This document shows positions 63,300-64,000 of a stretch of 64,000 nucleotides of DNA, in pieces. The stretch comes from Trichococcus patagoniensis. GTDB lineage: Bacteria; Bacillota; Bacilli; Lactobacillales; Aerococcaceae. Within the stretch, counting starts at the first letter, position 1. Each line of letters opens with the position of its first letter. The stretch spans positions 1-64,000 of the forward strand of contig NZ_QAOM01000010.1 in assembly GCF_003051085.1 (NCBI RefSeq), written 5' to 3'. The notes under the pieces are model-generated. The model saw only the letters and a program-made list of their open reading frames with translations, was not told where the DNA came from and did not search any database. The position numbers and the translations under genes are program-made.

Positions 63300-64000
63300 A
63301 TGCGCTCGAATAAGCGAAATAAGAACGGTTTGAAAATAGTTGTCAGTATCCTTGCAGTTCTGGTGATCGGTATCCTTGGATATGTCTACTCAATTTACGC
63401 AAATGTGAAAGACACGATGGACACAGCCTACATGCCTGTCGAAGTCGAAACTTTCCGCACAACCAACACCGGCACTGTTGCCGATTCGTCGGAAACAGTC
63501 GATGAAGAAAGCAGAGCGGATGCCGGAGCGTTGACCCCATCCGAGTTGTTGCAAGCGGGTGAACCGATTTCGATACTATTGTTGGGCGTCGACACCGGTG
63601 ATCTGGGCCGCACCGAACAAGGCCGTTCCGATTCGATGGTCGTCGTCACAATCAATCCGCACACGCAAAAGACGACACTTTTGAGCATCCCGCGCGATAC
63701 ATACACGGAAATCGTCGGATACGGCACTTCCGATAAAATCAATCACGCCTACGCATTCGGCGGCACCGCGATGTCCATCAATACCGTGCAACAGATGCTC
63801 GACATTCCCGTTGATTTCTACGTGATGGTCAACATGGCCGGGATCCAGGAAATCGTCGATGCGGTCGGCGGCATCACCGTTGAAAGCCCACTTGCCTTCA
63901 ATCAGAACGGCTATGCTTTCGTCCAAGGCACGAACCAACTTGATGGCGAAGCATCATTGGCGTTCGCACGCATGCGCTATGAAGATCCAGCCGGCGATAC
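63300..64000 (+). CDS. LytR-CpsA-Psr family protein, 3' end outside the window
   Basis: Membrane-anchored enzyme that attaches teichoic acid or capsule-type polymers to peptidoglycan. The visible 233 residues begin MRSNKRNKNGLKIVVSILA, giving one membrane anchor, then an acidic linker to about residue 90. The LCP domain shows ISILLLGVDTG, GRSDSMVVVTIN, SIPRDTYTEI with the catalytic Arg, and LDGEASLAFARMRYEDPAGD at the window edge. GAAGAGGAG lies about 7 bases before ATG 63300. The reading frame is still open at 64000. Confidence 0.93.
   Translation, partial: MRSNKRNKNGLKIVVSILAVLVIGILGYVYSIYANVKDTMDTAYMPVEVETFRTTNTGTVADSSETVDEESRADAGALTPSELLQAGEPISILLLGVDTGDLGRTEQGRSDSMVVVTINPHTQKTTLLSIPRDTYTEIVGYGTSDKINHAYAFGGTAMSINTVQQMLDIPVDFYVMVNMAGIQEIVDAVGGITVESPLAFNQNGYAFVQGTNQLDGEASLAFARMRYEDPAGD

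Noticed and set aside
1-64000. Prophage, transposon or integrated plasmid
   Set aside because: No integrase, transposase, relaxase or phage structural gene was seen, and codon use looks even across the window.

Overview
The window reads as chromosomal DNA of a low- to mid-GC Gram-positive bacterium of the order Lactobacillales. The Carnobacteriaceae, and Trichococcus in particular, are my best guess; this is inference, because no database was searched. The grounds are AGGAGG-type ribosome binding sites, many GTG and TTG starts, U-tailed intrinsic terminators, cre-like sites, a PTS permease, an SstT symporter, a LytR-CpsA-Psr protein, a sortase with its substrate, and a B12-dependent class II ribonucleotide reductase. 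I see no integrase, transposase, CRISPR array or phage structural gene.

Layout. 0-12 kb: the 3' part of a 5S rRNA, a heavy-metal P-type ATPase, an iron-dependent alcohol dehydrogenase, a HIRAN-domain orphan, a half-size AbrB-type membrane protein, a DegV lipid-binding protein, uvrC and an MFS exporter. 12-17 kb: class II ribonucleotide reductase behind two NrdR-like boxes, then an operon of a cysteine-free sirtuin, a Panacea-domain antitoxin and a PemK/MazF-like toxin. 17-20.5 kb: a three-gene sortase cassette followed by the decayed remains of a tandem duplicate of it. 21-30 kb: tRNA-Ser(CGA), SstT, an N-acetylmannosamine-type PTS/NanE/RpiR locus, a MATE exporter and a phosphatase-CHAD fusion. 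29-37 kb: a fructo-oligosaccharide locus (LacI regulator, two ABC permeases, binding lipoprotein, GH32 hydrolase, fructokinase). 37-41 kb: MarR-FtsH and an O6-alkylguanine methyltransferase. 41-47 kb: a tricarboxylate locus (PrpF-family isomerase, CitMHS transporter, LysR regulator, aconitase). 47-64 kb: an amino-acid ABC pair without ATPase, a PII-like/DUF1538 pair, a phosphoesterase, an aldo-keto reductase, an AlkA-type glycosylase, a Gfo/Idh oxidoreductase, a DEAD-box helicase, a LacI regulator, an alpha-carbonic anhydrase lipoprotein, an AEC transporter, an LRR lipoprotein and an LCP protein cut by the window edge.

The most unusual structure lies between genes. Seven intergenic regions carry hairpin-forming repeats of three unrelated sequence families, in six of them as arrays. 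In all three families successive hairpins are mostly 50-52 bp apart, close to five turns of B-DNA. One family has 13 full copies at 6.97 kb, 7 diverged copies at 11.95 kb and one solo copy at 49.39 kb; another has 8 copies at 53.83 kb; the third forms three-hairpin modules at 2.65, 39.47 and 57.75 kb. The long minus-strand reading frames through these arrays are artefacts.

Genes that appear to work together: the LysR locus, where one 21-bp palindrome lies upstream of both prpF-citM and lysR/acnA, suggesting a trans-aconitate or related tricarboxylate pathway; the fructan locus, with three identical GAAACGTTTC operators spaced near whole helical turns; and the nanE-PTS/RpiR divergon with a cre-like site.
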